64,000 nt of DNA, from positions 7,253,569 through 7,317,568 of the forward strand of contig NW_004454182.1 of the NCBI RefSeq assembly GCF_000283155.1, in the 5' to 3' direction. Shown in pieces: positions 30,265 through 42,080 of the stretch. The stretch is from Ceratotherium simum simum (taxonomy: Eukaryota; Chordata; Mammalia; Perissodactyla; Rhinocerotidae). A model generated the notes under the pieces. The model searched no databases. It saw only the letters and a program-made list of their open reading frames with translations, and was not told the origin of the DNA. Position 1 is the first letter of the stretch; each line of letters starts with the position of its first letter. The position numbers and the translations under genes were made by a program.

Positions 30265-32140
30265 TGAATGACAACTAAAACCACAGGCCATTGCCATGTA
30301 TGATCCCTGGAAGCTTCCAAGTCCCGTCACAACAAAGTCTTGAGGTATTTAAGAGCAAAACCAAAACCCAAATGATCCCACCTGTGCCCTTTATTCTCAT
30401 GTCCAGCTCTATGTAAATTTGAGATTGACTGCAGTGTGTGGTAATGTGCTTTAGGGATATCAATGATTTTTGTCTAAACATGAGACTGAAAAGTTTTGTC
30501 AGACACTGCAGGCAGATGGACCTGAGTAATTTGTGTAATTCGGACACCCTGAGCAGACAGACTGATCCTATTCCCCTTTGCAACAATCCTTTTGTCTCTC
30601 ACCAAGCTGTGTTTCTGCGTCCTATGCCCCAGTGAAAACTCTAGATAGTAGAAAATGGTGTCTTTGGGGGACTCTTCCAGTAAGGTAAAATATGATGTAG
30701 ATAGTAATAATATTTTGCTTTTTGGAAACTTCTTCAAAAACCCCATATGGCATTTCCATCCATCACAAAGATGAGAATGGGGTCGTCCGCCCAAGGCTTA
30801 CGCAAAGCAGCAGGGCAGTTCTAGTTGAAGCTGCACGGAGGCCCTGGCAGACATAACTTATCTCCCTCCTCTTCCCTGTTTGTGCCATCACAACCCTAAT
30901 TTGTGAGAAAATTGTATTTCCTGCATTTGGAGCCCTGGTCTTTTCCCTATTGATATAAGGAACAATAGGAGGCATGGTGGGGCTGCCATGTTCCCCGACT
31001 CCATTCGCGTGGAGTTTCGTGACTGGTGGCCCATGGAGCCGTGCACTGCAGAGGCCCTGGAATGAGAGAGGCTGGCACCAGTGAGTCTGAGCAGCACCCA
31101 TACCCATCCTGCTGGCGATCTGTCATTTCTGTACCTCAATGAAAGCTCCTTGCAAGATTTGTATCATATTTTCTCTGCAGCAAACAATAGGGTAAACTTT
31201 CTCGTTGAAAACAAAGCACAAGGATATGATAGAATAGTAGTCAGTCACAGACACATAGAGCATTGAACTTCTCCCTCCATCATTCCCCCTTTGAAACTCC
31301 ACAGAGGCACCATTGTTGACAGTACCTATTGAGAGCCCATTCTGGGAGCACTGCGTGAGGAGCTGGTTTAGGTGTCTATGACTCCTAAACAACCTACCAT
31401 CCCAGAGAGGAGGTTTCCATCTTTGTTGGAGGTTCGTCACCACCTCGTGCTGGCAGCAGTGTCACACAGGGCTCCACCTGCTCACTCTGCCAGTCCCCTG
31501 TGGTGGTGCTCTGGGCGTTCCTGCTGCTCCCGGGCACCAGCACACAGCACCTGGTCTCCTGCTGCCTGCCCCTCACCTCCCACTTGACACTTCCCTGTTG
31601 CAGCAGAAGCAAGTGGCCCCTGGGAACTTCTTGGAGCCCATACTCACTGTTCCACCCAGCCAAGCCCTTGAGGCTGATGCCTGCAGGTAGCAGGGGGAGG
31701 CCGCCACTACTGCCTTGGGGTCTGGTTTCCTTGGGGCTGCTTGGAGACGCCCCACTGAGATGAGGAGTTGACATCCTGTGGGGCAAATTTTGGTCTATGG
31801 GAGATGGCAGTCGATGAATAAATTCTTCTCTCTTCTTTTCTGCCATAGACTGTTTCAAGATGTCTAGTTTATTCAGCCTCTCTGAAGACTTCCTGTAAGA
31901 CTGAGAAACGGCTGTGCTTCTGATCAGCTCAGTAATGCTCCCGTATTTGCTCTCCCCCCTTCCCTCCTTCCCTCGCTGCTCCTTCCTGCGATTTCTCTCC
32001 CCAGTGAAGGGTTAGCACAAATGCATTGTCCTTTCTGATTTCTAGAGAACTCGGGCTAAAATAGTTTTATTCCAGAATATCTTTAATTTTTTTAGTTTAA
32101 AAATTTGTTTGTAAATTTTTTTTACCTAGACTGTTCATTT
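30265..32140. other. Intergenic, unassigned; GC-richer segment at 31360-31800
   Basis: No gene was recognised despite several overlapping open frames (for example minus 31394-31858, 154 codons). The GC-richer segment ends in a 'gatgaataaattcttctc' signal-like motif and could be an old LTR, but no family is recognised. I see no domain in any of the translations. Confidence 0.4.
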
Positions 32141-32144
32141 TCTT

Positions 32145-32280
32145 ATTTTTACTATGTTGTTTATAAAAGTAATATATATATGCATAGCAGAAAATTTGGA
32201 AAATGCAGAAAAATGAAAAGAAGAAAATGAAAGTAATTCATAATCTCATTACCTAGTGATAAAGACCTTGGACATTTTGG
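32145..32280 (-). repeat. Old LINE-like 3-prime fragment, reversed
   Basis: The segment 'gtttataaaagtaatatata', 'gaaaatttggaaaatgcaga' and 'cataatctcattacctagtg' is a familiar old-LINE 3-prime pattern. A related T-rich piece occurs near 61500. The family is not assigned. Confidence 0.5.
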
Positions 32281-32769
32281 AGAATTTAATTTGTTTTTAT
32301 TCTTTATATCGAGGGAGTTTATTTTCTAAGGAGTTTTTCCCCAAAGCAGCCAGACCTATTACTTTTAAACTCTGTCTCATGCCTGACAGTGGACACACTT
32401 GCAGATTTTTATGTGGCCAACTTAAATTGGAATAATATAAACCCATAAGGTGATTCCTAAGTGTATTCTGAGAAATTAATGGAAATTCCCAAAATGTCTA
32501 ACATGCTTTAAAAAGGCTCTAGTCATTGGTAGATTTTCTGATGTAAACGACTCTCCTTTTCCCTTCACATGCAGTGGCACTAATAATCGTCTCTCACAAT
32601 GATGCTCGGAGAACAATAAGGCGTGGAGGAGGGCTGACGATGCATCTATAAATAAGAACTGCAAATAAGAACAGTCATGGGATTCAGTGGAGAGATGCGA
32701 GGCAGTTAAAGTGATTATACGAAAATAAAAACTATTCATGTTGGCTTGTTGGAAGCTATGCGAGCATTT

Positions 32770-33060
32770 TGGGAGACTGTGATGTCGTTATTAATAGCAC
32801 AGACTTTGTGATCAGCCAGTCCTGGCTTTTCTACTTGTCAGTTGTGTGGCCTTTGGGTATTAGCCTCTTTAAGTCCCTGTTTTCTCATCTGAAACATGAG
32901 AATAATAATAGGTATCTTGCAGAATTGTTCATTTATTCAACAAGAATTTGCTCAGTACCAACTATTCAACAAATATTTATGCAGTACTGTTCTAGTTTTG
33001 GGGGTGTAGTAATGACTAAGAAAGTCTTGGTTCTCTTGGAACCTGCAGTGATGGCTCAGT
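32770..33060 (+). repeat. MIR fragment followed by reversed L2 end
   Basis: Forward MIR landmarks ('tagcacagactttgtgatca', 'cttttctacttgtcagttgt', 'tttaagtccctgttttctca') run to about 32925. The text 'ttcatttattcaacaagaat' and 'ctattcaacaaatatttatg' is then L2-like in reverse, to about 33060. Boundaries are approximate. Confidence 0.65.
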
Positions 33061-33164
33061 AAATGGTAATTTGCATCAGAATCACCACCACCATCATCAT
33101 CAGTGACATTCCTCCTATGTTGACTGATTTAGAAACATTGGTTAGCTCAGAGCAATGCATTTTT

Positions 33165-33850
33165 TGAGTTAAACTTTTTATTTTGAGGTCATTATAGATT
33201 CACATGCATTTGTAAGAAATAATACAGAAAGATCTTGTGTACCCTTTACCCAACTTCTCCAAAGATAACATCTTACAAAGCTAGAGTACAATATCACAAC
33301 AGGATATTGACATTGGCAATCTGCCAATCGTATTCAGCTTTTTCTAATTTGACCTCTATTTTGTGTATGTGTGAGTGTATTTAGTTCTATGCAATTTTGT
33401 CATGTCTCCACCACCACAGTCAAGACGGAGCATAGATCCATCTCCACAAGGATTCCTCGTTCTGCCCTTTTATAACCATGTTCATCTCCAACCCCTCACG
33501 TGGTTCCTAACCTCTGGCAAGAACTAATGTGTTCTCCATTTCTATAATTTTGTCATTTCAAGAATGTTATATAAATGAAGCCATAGAGTATGTAATCTTT
33601 GGAGATTGGCATTTTTCACTCAGCATAATTCTCCAGAAATTCATCCAAGCTATTGCATGTATCAATAGTTCATATCTTTTTATCCCTGAGTAATATTGCA
33701 TGATATGGATGTACCACAGTTTGTTTAACCATTCACCTGTTGAAGGACATTTGAGTTGTTTTCAGTTTTTGACTACCATGAATAAAGCCTCTATGAACAT
33801 TTGTGTATGGGTTTTTGTGTGAATAGTTTTCATTTCAAATTTGATCTTTT
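33165..33850 (-). repeat. L1 LINE 3-prime UTR region, reversed
   Basis: Reversed L1 landmarks are 'tttattttgaggtcattata', 'cctctggcaagaactaatgt', 'gcatttttcactcagcataa', 'gagtaatattgcatgatatg', 'tttaaccattcacctgttga' and 'atgaataaagcctctatgaa'. Sequence on the right to about 34111 may belong to the same or an adjoining old element. Confidence 0.8.
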
Positions 33851-34127
33851 CTCCATTATAATATGTATTTACTTTTTTGGTCTAGATACCAAATGACTTT
33901 ATCTTTCAATTCCAGTAGTTTAATTCAAATGTGTCTCATTGTGGACCCTTCTGGTTGTGTTTCCCACATACATAGTGTGTTCTTAAAACATGTAGGTTCT
34001 AGTGTCTTTTCATTTCATGAAAAATTTCTTGAGTTAGCATTTGTTCTATTGATTTGATTTCCTTCTTCAGGAACTCTAATTATACATTGTTGGATTTTCT
34101 TTGCCTATTTTCTACATTTATCTTTTT

Positions 34128-34683
34128 TTTTTAATGTTACCATAGATCTTAGCAACTTCAGTATACAATTTTGTTCTTTCCTTGTTAAATCAAGAACTTT
34201 CGGGCCGGCTCCGTGGCTTAGCGGTTAAGTGCGTGCGCTCTGATGCTGGCGGCCCGGGTTCGGATCCCGGGCGCGCCCCAAGGCACCACTTCTCCGTCCA
34301 GCGCGAGGCCGAGTCCCATGTACAGCAACTAGAAGGATGTGAACCTATGACATACAACTATCTGCTGGGGCTTTGGGGGGAAAAAAATGAATAAATAAAA
34401 TCTAAAAAAAAAAATCAAGAACTTTCACTTTTTTTTTTTTTGAGGAATATTGGCCTGAGCTAACATCTGTTGCCAACCTTCCTCTTTTTCTTTTTTCTCC
34501 CCAAAGCCCCAGTCCATAGTTGTATATCCTAGTTGTAGGTCAGTCTAGTTCTTCTGTGTGGGACATCGCCTCAGCATGGCTTGATAAGCGGTGAGTAGGT
34601 CCGTGCCCAGGATCTGAACCAGTGAACCCTGGGCTGCCGAAGCGGAGCACGCAAACTTAACTGCCACGCCACCAGGTCGGCCC
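34128..34683 (-). mobile_element. ERE SINE, reversed, with apparent 3-prime transduction and two poly(T) tracts
   Basis: A 16-bp duplication, ctacatttatcttttt, brackets the whole block (34112-34127 and 34684-34699). Inside, on the minus strand, come the tRNA head, the SINE body to 34440, a first poly(A), about 70 nt of non-SINE sequence, and a second poly(A) at 34128-34132. The body carries an ERE1-like middle ('ccccaaagccccagtccata'). A younger plus-strand ERE1 later inserted in the non-SINE part. Confidence 0.75.
34202..34411 (+). mobile_element. ERE1-type SINE with 15-bp target duplication
   Basis: Perfect AAATCAAGAACTTTC copies lie at 34187-34201 and 34412-34426. The head is 'gggccggctccgtggcttag', A box 'tagcggttaagtg', B box ggttcggatcc, then 'tacagcaactagaaggatgt' and an AATAAA/A tail. 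Confidence 0.98.
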
Positions 34684-34699
34684 CTACATTTATCTTTTT

Positions 34700-36029
34700 A
34701 AAAATCCTTTTTTTTCCTTTATTTCCATTTTATTTTTTGATTCCTCCTTTCTGATCTCAATTTCCCTTGCTGTGCTTTCTGTGATGTCTTTTTACTCTTG
34801 TGTGACTTCTAGCTTAGACTTAACTCATGAAATATTATTTTCTATTTCTTTTCTGGGCTTGCTCAGCTCTTATTTGACACATCCCTGTTGTTTAGCTGTC
34901 TCATTTCTGAACTTCTATGTATCGTATTTCTGCCACGTTTCTATAACCTCTTACAGTTTAAAAAATTATTTTGAGTTCATTTTATATGAGGACACGTTTT
35001 CCATCTGCTTTGTGGCCAAAGCTTGTGCAGTATTGAGTTCACTTTTCTCTTTTTCCTTAAAATGTTTTTAGTGGGGGTTGGATTACATTTCTTTTCTAAT
35101 ATTTATACTTGTATAAGATTGGTTTTCCTTTAATTTTAAAACAATATTGTCATGTAGGGAGTAGGGGATACACCAAGGTGGCTCGAAGACTCCCTTCTCT
35201 ATTGTCGTTTCAAAGTATTACCTTCCATGTGTGCACCTCCACAGTCGTGAGATCTTCTTCCTTTGTGCTGTCTCTCTGTCTACACCCAGTGCCCTGTCCT
35301 GATCAATTTAGATTCTACTACCAGAAGACTTTACTCAGGGTATGTCTGTTTCCTCCTCGAAGAGCGTTTTTATTGAGTATTTCTGAGGTCCTTGAAGATC
35401 TAGGTCCCTCCAGTTTTCTCTCAGAGTAGTGTCTTCTGTTGTGAGGATAGCTTTTACTGGCAATGTGTGTGTTCTAAGGCCCTCAGTAGAGACTCTAAGG
35501 CTCTGATCCTAAGGCTTTCAGGTTACACTAGCTTGCAAGATGAGATTGTGTGCAGTTCTTCTCAAATCTGCAGTCAGTGACATGAACTATGTTAGAGTAT
35601 TTATACCCTGAAAATCAGCAAACACGACAAGGCAAGTTGGTGTCTGAGTTTCACTTTTGTTTAGTTGTTTTAGTTTTTGGTTTTGTTTGTGGAGAGCTAA
35701 TTCACCAGCACATCACTGGTTCCTGCACCATGAGAACTCTCCTTCCTCATCCCTTACATTCCTCACACAGTTGCTAACCCTCCGAGGGGGTGAGCAGGCT
35801 TTGCTGATAGGGGTGGTCTGTTATTCCCAGGTTCCTAAGTAGACCTTGTCACCTAATTTTATTGAAAATATTGTCTGAAAATATTGTTTAAATGCTGCTA
35901 TCCTATTGCTATGGGGATTTGGAAAGATATTTAATGGTCTTGCCCTGGCTGAAAGCCCCCAGAAATACTTTTCAATGTTATTGGTAATAGCAATGTTCAT
36001 GTCTTTATAATGTAATAACATTTTCATAT
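34700..36029. other. Intergenic, unassigned (old-repeat-like at the left)
   Basis: T-rich text to about 35100 resembles an old LINE but cannot be named. The rest shows no gene or clear repeat. Confidence 0.4.
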
Positions 36030-36230
36030 CTTTATAGTAGCACTTTATAGTTTACATAGAGTTTTCATGTAATCCCCTTATGAGACTGAAAGAATATGTA
36101 TAATTTCATTTTGTCAGTGAGGAAACTGAGGCTTATACAAGTCAAATCATTTGTTCATTTACAGCTAAAAAGTGACAGAGTTGGAGTTTAAACTTGGGTT
36201 TTCTAACTCAAATCTAGTGATCTATATTAA
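36030..36230 (-). repeat. MIR SINE, reversed
   Basis: Reversed MIR signature: 'gtagcactttatagtttaca', 'gtcagtgaggaaactgaggc' and 'tttacagctaaaaagtgaca', followed by 'gagttggagtttaaacttgg'. Confidence 0.75.
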
Positions 36231-36639
36231 AATGTAAATACATTTGCTAAAAATGCTTAAGTTGAGCTAATACATTGTCAAAATCTAGGGCAGTATTCAG
36301 ATCTTTGACCCCTCATGAACTAAATATCCAAATATTTGGCTCAGTTGCTTCATTAGTCATCCTTGTACTGAAACAACTTCTCTTTCTAGTTTCTCCATTT
36401 CTGCAAATTGTACCTCCCTCTCCGGGCAGTACAGTTTTAAACTCTCTCAAGCTTAAAACTGGGAAGCAGGGCAAAGAGGTGTTCCCTCCACGTGTAATTC
36501 AGGAAAGCTAGAAAGTTGTCTTCCCTTTTCCTCATGCCTTCTGTCCAAATTCCTCTTGGTTCACTGAGGCCTGAAATTCCATAATTTATTGCTTTGGCTT
36601 AAAGCCAGAAGAGGAGAAAGGACATAAATTTCTTCTTCG

Positions 36640-36850
36640 CTAGTGCTGACTATGCGCCAGGTTCAATCTTATTTACTCTCCACATCAATCTTATGCCTTG
36701 CACCCTTTTATAAAGGGTGGAACTGAAGCTCAGAGAAGCTAAGTAATTTTTTCAGGGTCACAAAGCAGGTAAATAGAAGAGATTATAACTGAACTCAAAT
36801 TGGATTGACTCCAAAATCTGTGATTTATCTACTCCTCTAGGCTAAAATGT
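36640..36850 (-). repeat. MIR SINE, reversed
   Basis: The order 'gctgactatgcgccaggttc', 'gaactgaagctcagagaagc' and 'tcagggtcacaaagcaggta' is a reversed MIR. It lies 70 bases left of the ERVL-type LTR. Confidence 0.7.
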
Positions 36851-36921
36851 ATGTGAGCCTAGCACTGTATTAAATATTTGTCTTATTAGATATATATTCT
36901 CAGGGTAAATAAATTTATCAG

Positions 36922-37368
36922 TGTAGACCCTGACAAAGGTACCCCACCCTTATCTCCTAGCATCACCATTATAAAGCGTTCTGCAGGACTTCTGACGCCT
37001 GAGGTCTTTCTTGGGCTCCAGAGCTCGCCTCCCTAAGAATGTTAGTATGGCGGACTGAAAATCCAGGAGAAGTAACTCTCTCACCTCAACCCCAGCAACC
37101 CTCAACCACTGCCTGACAAGAACAGTGTACAAAAGCTGCAGCTCCCGTGCCCCTGGGTGGGATAACCCTACACTGGGATTAAGCTCCAGTGGTCTACAAA
37201 GTGATGTGCTTGATAATACATCCTTTATTGTCTGCCACCCTTTCCCAGTCTCAGTTCCCAGCTTCCATCTAGATGTTTCCTGGGATCCTTTCCAAAATAA
37301 ACTGCTTACACTCGAATCCTTGTCTCAGGGTTCTCAGGGACTGCTTCTTTGGAACCCAAACTAAGGCA
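36922..37368 (+). mobile_element. Probable solo ERVL-type LTR, plus strand
   Basis: The element starts TGTAGACCCTG, has AATAAA at 37296-37301 and ends 'ggaacccaaactaaggca', an end typical of LTR16/LTR33-like ERVL LTRs. The flanks atcag (36917-36921) and gtcag (37369-37373) are a 5-bp duplication with one mismatch. Open frames over it are not genes. Confidence 0.6.
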
Positions 37369-37654
37369 GTCAGCAACTGCCCTAAGTATAGATTTTCATA
37401 AGGAGAAGAGTCAGCAGACTTTGAGACCATCATATGTTAGAGGGCACAGAAGAAACATGCCAGCTCTCATGTGTTCCCAAATATTCTTTACTAAGTCAGC
37501 TGTCTGTTCCTTATCTCATTAGGTACAGCCAGGGAGATGGAGTCAGATATTTGTCCATGAATAAATATTATGGCAATTCTAGGGAATAGAGATAGGGCAG
37601 TGAACAGAATGGATAAAATGCCCTGCCCTTATGCAAGCTACATTCTAGTGACTT

Positions 37655-38212
37655 CCAAGAGATTTATAAAAAGAACCAAATAGATCTCCTGGAATTAAAT
37701 AATGCATATCTGAAAGAAAACATTTATCGGGTACACTTAATGGCAGAAGAAAGGACCAGTGAATCTGAAGACAGATGGATAGAAATCATTCAAGCTGAAG
37801 CAAATGTAATAAAAAGACTTTTTAAAAAATGAACAAAGCCTCAATGATTGTGGGACAATATCCAACATGGAGTCCCAGAAGAAGAGGAGAGAGAGAATGT
37901 GGCAGAACAGTTATTTAAAGAACATAATGCCCCCTAAATTTCCAAATTTGGCAAAAAGTATTTCTACCTGTAGACCCAAGAAGCTCAGTAAATCCCAAGC
38001 AGGATAAATGCAAAGACAGCTACTGTTAGGCAAATCATGGGCAAAGTGCTAAAAACCAGAGACAAGCAGCTAAAGAAAAAAGGCACATTATGTATAGGAA
38101 AGCAATGATCAAAATAATGGAGGCAGAAGACATTGGAAAAACACCTTTAAAGAGCTTGTAGGGGGGAAAAAAACCCTGTCAACTTAGAATTTTATATCCA
38201 GTAAAAATACCC
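37655..38212 (+). repeat. HAL1/L1 ORF1-derived relic, plus strand
   Basis: The landmarks 'gattgtgggacaatatccaa', 'ggagtcccagaagaagagga', 'gcaaaaagtatttctacctg', 'cccaagaagctcagtaaatc' and 'cttagaattttatatccagt' follow an L1/HAL1 ORF1 region in order. The frame is broken by several stops, so it is not functional. Confidence 0.75.
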
Positions 38213-38483
38213 TGAATTATCCAAAATGAAACAAGCAAATTACCTAGATCATTCGATCTACAGAAACACTGGTTTGGATGGTTTAGGCTGCTCCAAAGTA
38301 CGTCATATGGACAGAGATGAGTGATTCTGGAGCCAGCCCACCTGAGTCCAATTCTTAACTCTAGTATTTACCAGCTGAGTGAACTTGGGCAAGCTCCTTA
38401 ATTTCTCTCTGCCTCATTTTATCATTTGTAAATGAGAATGATATAATAGTATCCACCTCACATGGTTATTGTAAGGATTAAGT
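38213..38483 (+). repeat. Local duplication copy A (contains a MIR)
   Basis: This segment matches 39415-39711 along its length, including about 105 nt in front of the MIR core that do not belong to MIR. Identity over the first ~120 nt is roughly three quarters by eye. The MIR part runs from 'gattctggagccagccc' to 'ttgtaaggattaagtga'. Confidence 0.6.
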
Positions 38484-38489
38484 GAATTG

Positions 38490-38935
38490 TTTAATTTCCA
38501 ACTTTCTCAGAATTTTCCAGATATCTGTCTGTTATTGATTTCTAATTTAATTCCATTATGGTCCAAGATCATATTTTGTATGACTTCAATTCTTTGAAAT
38601 TACAAAGTTTTGTTTAATGACCCAAGATATAGTCTATCTTGGTAAATGTTTCATGTGCAGTTGAAAAGAATGTATATTTTGTTGCTGTTGTGTGGAGTGT
38701 TCTATAAATTTCAAATTGGGTCCAGCTGATTGATGGTGGTGTTCAGTTCTTCTAAATCCTTGCTCATTTTCTGACTACTACTTCTCTCCATTACTGAAAG
38801 AGGAGAGTTAAAAGTCTCTAACTAAAACTGTGCATTTGTTTAAGTCTCCTAAGTTCTATTGGTTTTTGCTTCATGCATTTTGAAGCTCTGTTGTTAGGTG
38901 CATATTTGTTTAACCACACCATTGCATGTGAGCTG
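38490..38935 (-). repeat. L1 LINE ORF2 fragment, reversed
   Basis: The plus strand reads 'ttattgatttctaatttaat', 'tccattatggtccaagatca', 'tcatgtgcagttgaaaagaa' and 'cctaagttctattggttttt', all characteristic of reversed L1 ORF2. The frame is decayed. Confidence 0.8.
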
Positions 38936-39138
38936 TGACTTGAAAGATAAGATGCAATTTAAAATATGCCACAGCCAGGAAGAAAATTCCAGGAAATAGG
39001 AATAACTATTACCAAGGCACCAATGAATGGCGTGACATGGTCAGTGAATGAATGACAAGCACCATATTGCTAGAGTAGAAAATGAGTGGCAGAGAATCAC
39101 CAATGAGCCATAAAATTCACTATGTTTTGTTTTGCCAA

Positions 39139-39394
39139 TTTTTTTTTTTTTTTTTTTTGGTAAGGCAGATTAACCTTGAGCTAACAAATGTTGCCAATCC
39201 TCCTCTTTTTGCTGAGGAAGATTGACACTGGGCTAACATCTGTGCCCATCTTCCTCTACTTTATATGTGGGACACCTGCCACAGCATGGCTTGATAAGTG
39301 GCGCATAGGTCCACGCCCAGGAGCCAAACCTGTGAACCCGAGGCCGCCAAAGCAGAGTTCGAGAACTTAACCACTACGCCACCGGGCTGGCCCC
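39139..39394 (-). mobile_element. ERE SINE, reversed, with 11-bp target duplication
   Basis: Perfect TGTTTTGCCAA copies lie at 39128-39138 and 39395-39405. Inside are a long T-tract, two tail modules, 'gccacagcatggcttgataa' and a reversed head ending 'ccaccgggctggcccc'. Confidence 0.96.
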
Positions 39395-39414
39395 TGTTTT
39401 GCCAACTTTTGACC

Positions 39415-39711
39415 TGAATTATCCACAATGAAGCTAAGTGAATTATCTGGGTCATTTACTCTATGAAAACAACTGATTTGGATAATTTAGACTCCAGAGT
39501 ATATCACATGGGCAGTAGAGCATGATTCTGGAACCAATCTGCCTGAGTCCAGTTTTTCACTCCAACATTCACTACCTGAGTGAACTTGAGCAAGTTCCCT
39601 AATTTTTTTCTGCCACATTTTCTCATCTGTAACAACAGAGCTTCAAAATACATGAAAATTTTATCTGATACCAATAATATCCACCTCAGATGGTTATTGT
39701 AGAGATTAAGT
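39415..39711 (+). repeat. Local duplication copy B (contains a MIR)
   Basis: This is the partner of 38213-38483. It opens 'tgaattatccacaatgaagc' against 'tgaattatccaaaatgaaac' and stays alignable through the MIR to 'gattaagtg', with an extra ~25-nt insertion near 39635-39665. Confidence 0.6.
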
Positions 39712-39829
39712 GTCATGACCTATGCAAAATGCTTAGAATGGTGTCTGAAATGGCGATCACTCAACAAACCTCTATGTATTTCAAAAGCAGCTGTCTGAGT
39801 TAATTGAATGACCAGGCAGAATAGGACCT

Positions 39830-40276
39830 TGTATTAGTTTTCTGGGGCTGCCAAAACCAAGTACCACAAACAGGGTGGCTTTAGACAACAGAAATTTATT
39901 CCCTCAGAGTTCTGGAGGCTAGAAGTTTGAAATCAAGGTGTTGGCAGAGCCATGCTCTCTCTGAAGTCTCTAGGGGAGGATCCTTCCTTGCCTCTTCCTA
40001 GCTTCTGGTGGTTGCTGGCAATTTTTAGTGTTCCTTGGCTTGTGGCAACATATCTCCAATCTCAGTCTTTGCCTGCACACGGCCCTCTTCCCTCCACGTC
40101 TCTGTTTCCAAATTTCCCTCTTCTCATAATGACAGCGGCCATTAGGGCCCACCATAATTCAGTATGGCCTCATCTTAACTTGACTACATCTGCAAATAAC
40201 CTATTTCAAAATAAGGTCATATTTACAGATTCTGGGTGGACATAAATTTGGGGGGAACACTATTCAACCCAGTACA
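39830..40276 (-). mobile_element. Solo MLT1/MST-type MaLR LTR, reversed, with 5-bp duplication
   Basis: It begins 'tgtattagttttctggggct' and ends '..cccagtaca' on the plus strand, and is flanked by perfect GACCT copies at 39825-39829 and 40277-40281. Landmarks are 'agacaacagaaatttattcc', 'gttctggaggctagaag', 'aaggtgttggcagagccatg' and 'cctcatcttaacttgactac'. No internal region adjoins, so it is a solo LTR. Confidence 0.92.
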
Positions 40277-40281
40277 GACCT

Positions 40282-41984
40282 CAACTGTCCGTGTCTCTTG
40301 ACAATTTGCTCTGGATAGCCAAGCTTCTATTTTTCTTTAACCCTTTTGGACAGAATATTTCCAAGCTTCCTTGCTTACTTTTCATCATTTTAAAATCAAA
40401 TGGCCTGATTCCAACTGTACTTTCTTTGTAGTCCTCGGCCATCAGTTCACTGTCACAGAGGCCTGTGATGTGATTTGAAATCCGCTGTGCTCTCCAGTAC
40501 TTGGGTTGGCACTTCAGACTTTATCTGTTTTCTTTCCCCTTATTGTTATTATCTGTTACTCCTTGCTGATGTTGGCATTGTGTTTGTGTAAACCCTCTCT
40601 CACTTCTAATGTCCGTGAGGTAGAAAGCCAGAGCTCCAAGTTTGCTATAACTGTAGAATTTCTCCTTAAACAGCCTTAATAACAGACCAAGGGGCTTCTC
40701 TTGAATACAGTAGATAATATTGAATGCAAATGTTGCATGCAGCATGCACAGAAATAAGCCAGAATTCTAAAGGTTTACTAACTTGGAACCTGTTGAGAAA
40801 GCTTGAACTCAATGACACAATATTATAGCTCATTTCGACAGGGATATAAACAATTCTAGGTATTGATAGTGATTTCCTCTTTCTTGTGATTAGGGATCAG
40901 CTGACAACATTTCAGCCTTGCAGCTAAGGACACAGACCCTGCCCTAGCCATCCGGAGCATCTGTCCTCTTTACATTGTCCCCGTGCTGCTGGCTCTTCTT
41001 TTCTGCATTGGATCCTTCCTTTTTCTTTAAGGCTCTTATCACTAATCACAGCTCCAGGCACTTGTTCAAAGCAAAGTCTTGAAATAAACAAGCTTCATTA
41101 ATTGATTTCTTTAGAAGACTTTGCTTCCCTCCAATATATTCTGCAAAACGTGGGTGCCTGCTTTGCGGGTTAATGGGAATGGCTACATAATACTCTGTCT
41201 GTCCATCTGTCTGTTTGTCTGTCCCTCTTTCTCTAACCCAAGCATTGTTTTTCCAGTGCCTTTAATCTCTGCGCCATCACGAGGCCCCTTTTCTGCTTTC
41301 CTGATTCCACTTAGCGTTTGCTATATACTTGGATTGTAGATGAGTGAGGTGTTATGTATTTACTTAGTCTGCTAATGTGTAGAAGCTCAAGTGATAATGG
41401 AACACACAGTTCTTCTATTACTGAGCCTCGGATTCTCAACTCCATTAACCTCTGGCCCCTTTCCTGCCGGGATTCAACAAAGGGGAAGTCAAAAGTTGAA
41501 CTCCGGAGGAGGAGGAAATCGACTGTGTAAATGCAGATTCTTCTGGGCATTAAAATAAAGGCTCAAATACTGACCCCACTGTGTCCTGCAATAATTTCTT
41601 CTGAAAAGAGGGTCAGTAGACTGTTTTCATGGAGCATATTTTTGGACACTTTGCCATTAAATCCAGTTTTGCAGGTGCAGGCCTCGCTCTGGGTAAAACT
41701 GTAGTCATGGCCAAGTTTGACTTTGCTGCTTTCACAGCTCCTATTTGATTTCTCCTATTTGACAGTCCCTTCTCTGCCCCAGGTCCCCACTGGGCTCACT
41801 CCCTTAGGCAGCACCTCCTGCTCCAGAATTTTCCATTTCTAAAAGCATCGGACCTGTCCTATGTTCTGTTTCCTTGGGGTTGAGCTAGACACTGACTAAC
41901 AACACAGAATCCTGGAATTTTCAAGCTCAGAATTCTAGAGGTAGATCAGATGGATTAATTTTAGTTCAGAGCGAGATAAGTGAT
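40282..41984. other. Intergenic, unassigned
   Basis: No gene, ERE or clear older repeat was recognised in these 1.7 kb. Short frames on both strands are chance frames. Confidence 0.5.
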
Positions 41985-42080
41985 ATATGTACACAGACAC
42001 ACATGCGTGGGAGTGGGTGGGTGTGTATATGTGTATATATGCGCACACACACACACATATATATATACACACACAGGTAC
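41985..42080. repeat. Compound GT/AC/TA low-complexity tract
   Basis: Alternating 'gtgtatatgtgtatatatgc', then (CA)n, then (TA)n and (CA)n, seen directly. The purine-pyrimidine alternation makes it a candidate for Z-DNA and length instability. The two opposing short frames over it are artefacts. Confidence 0.9.

Noticed and set aside
31394..31858. 154-codon minus-strand frame in a GC-richer segment
   Set aside because: No domain, no splice or promoter context, and an opposing frame overlaps it. It is probably an old LTR or chance.
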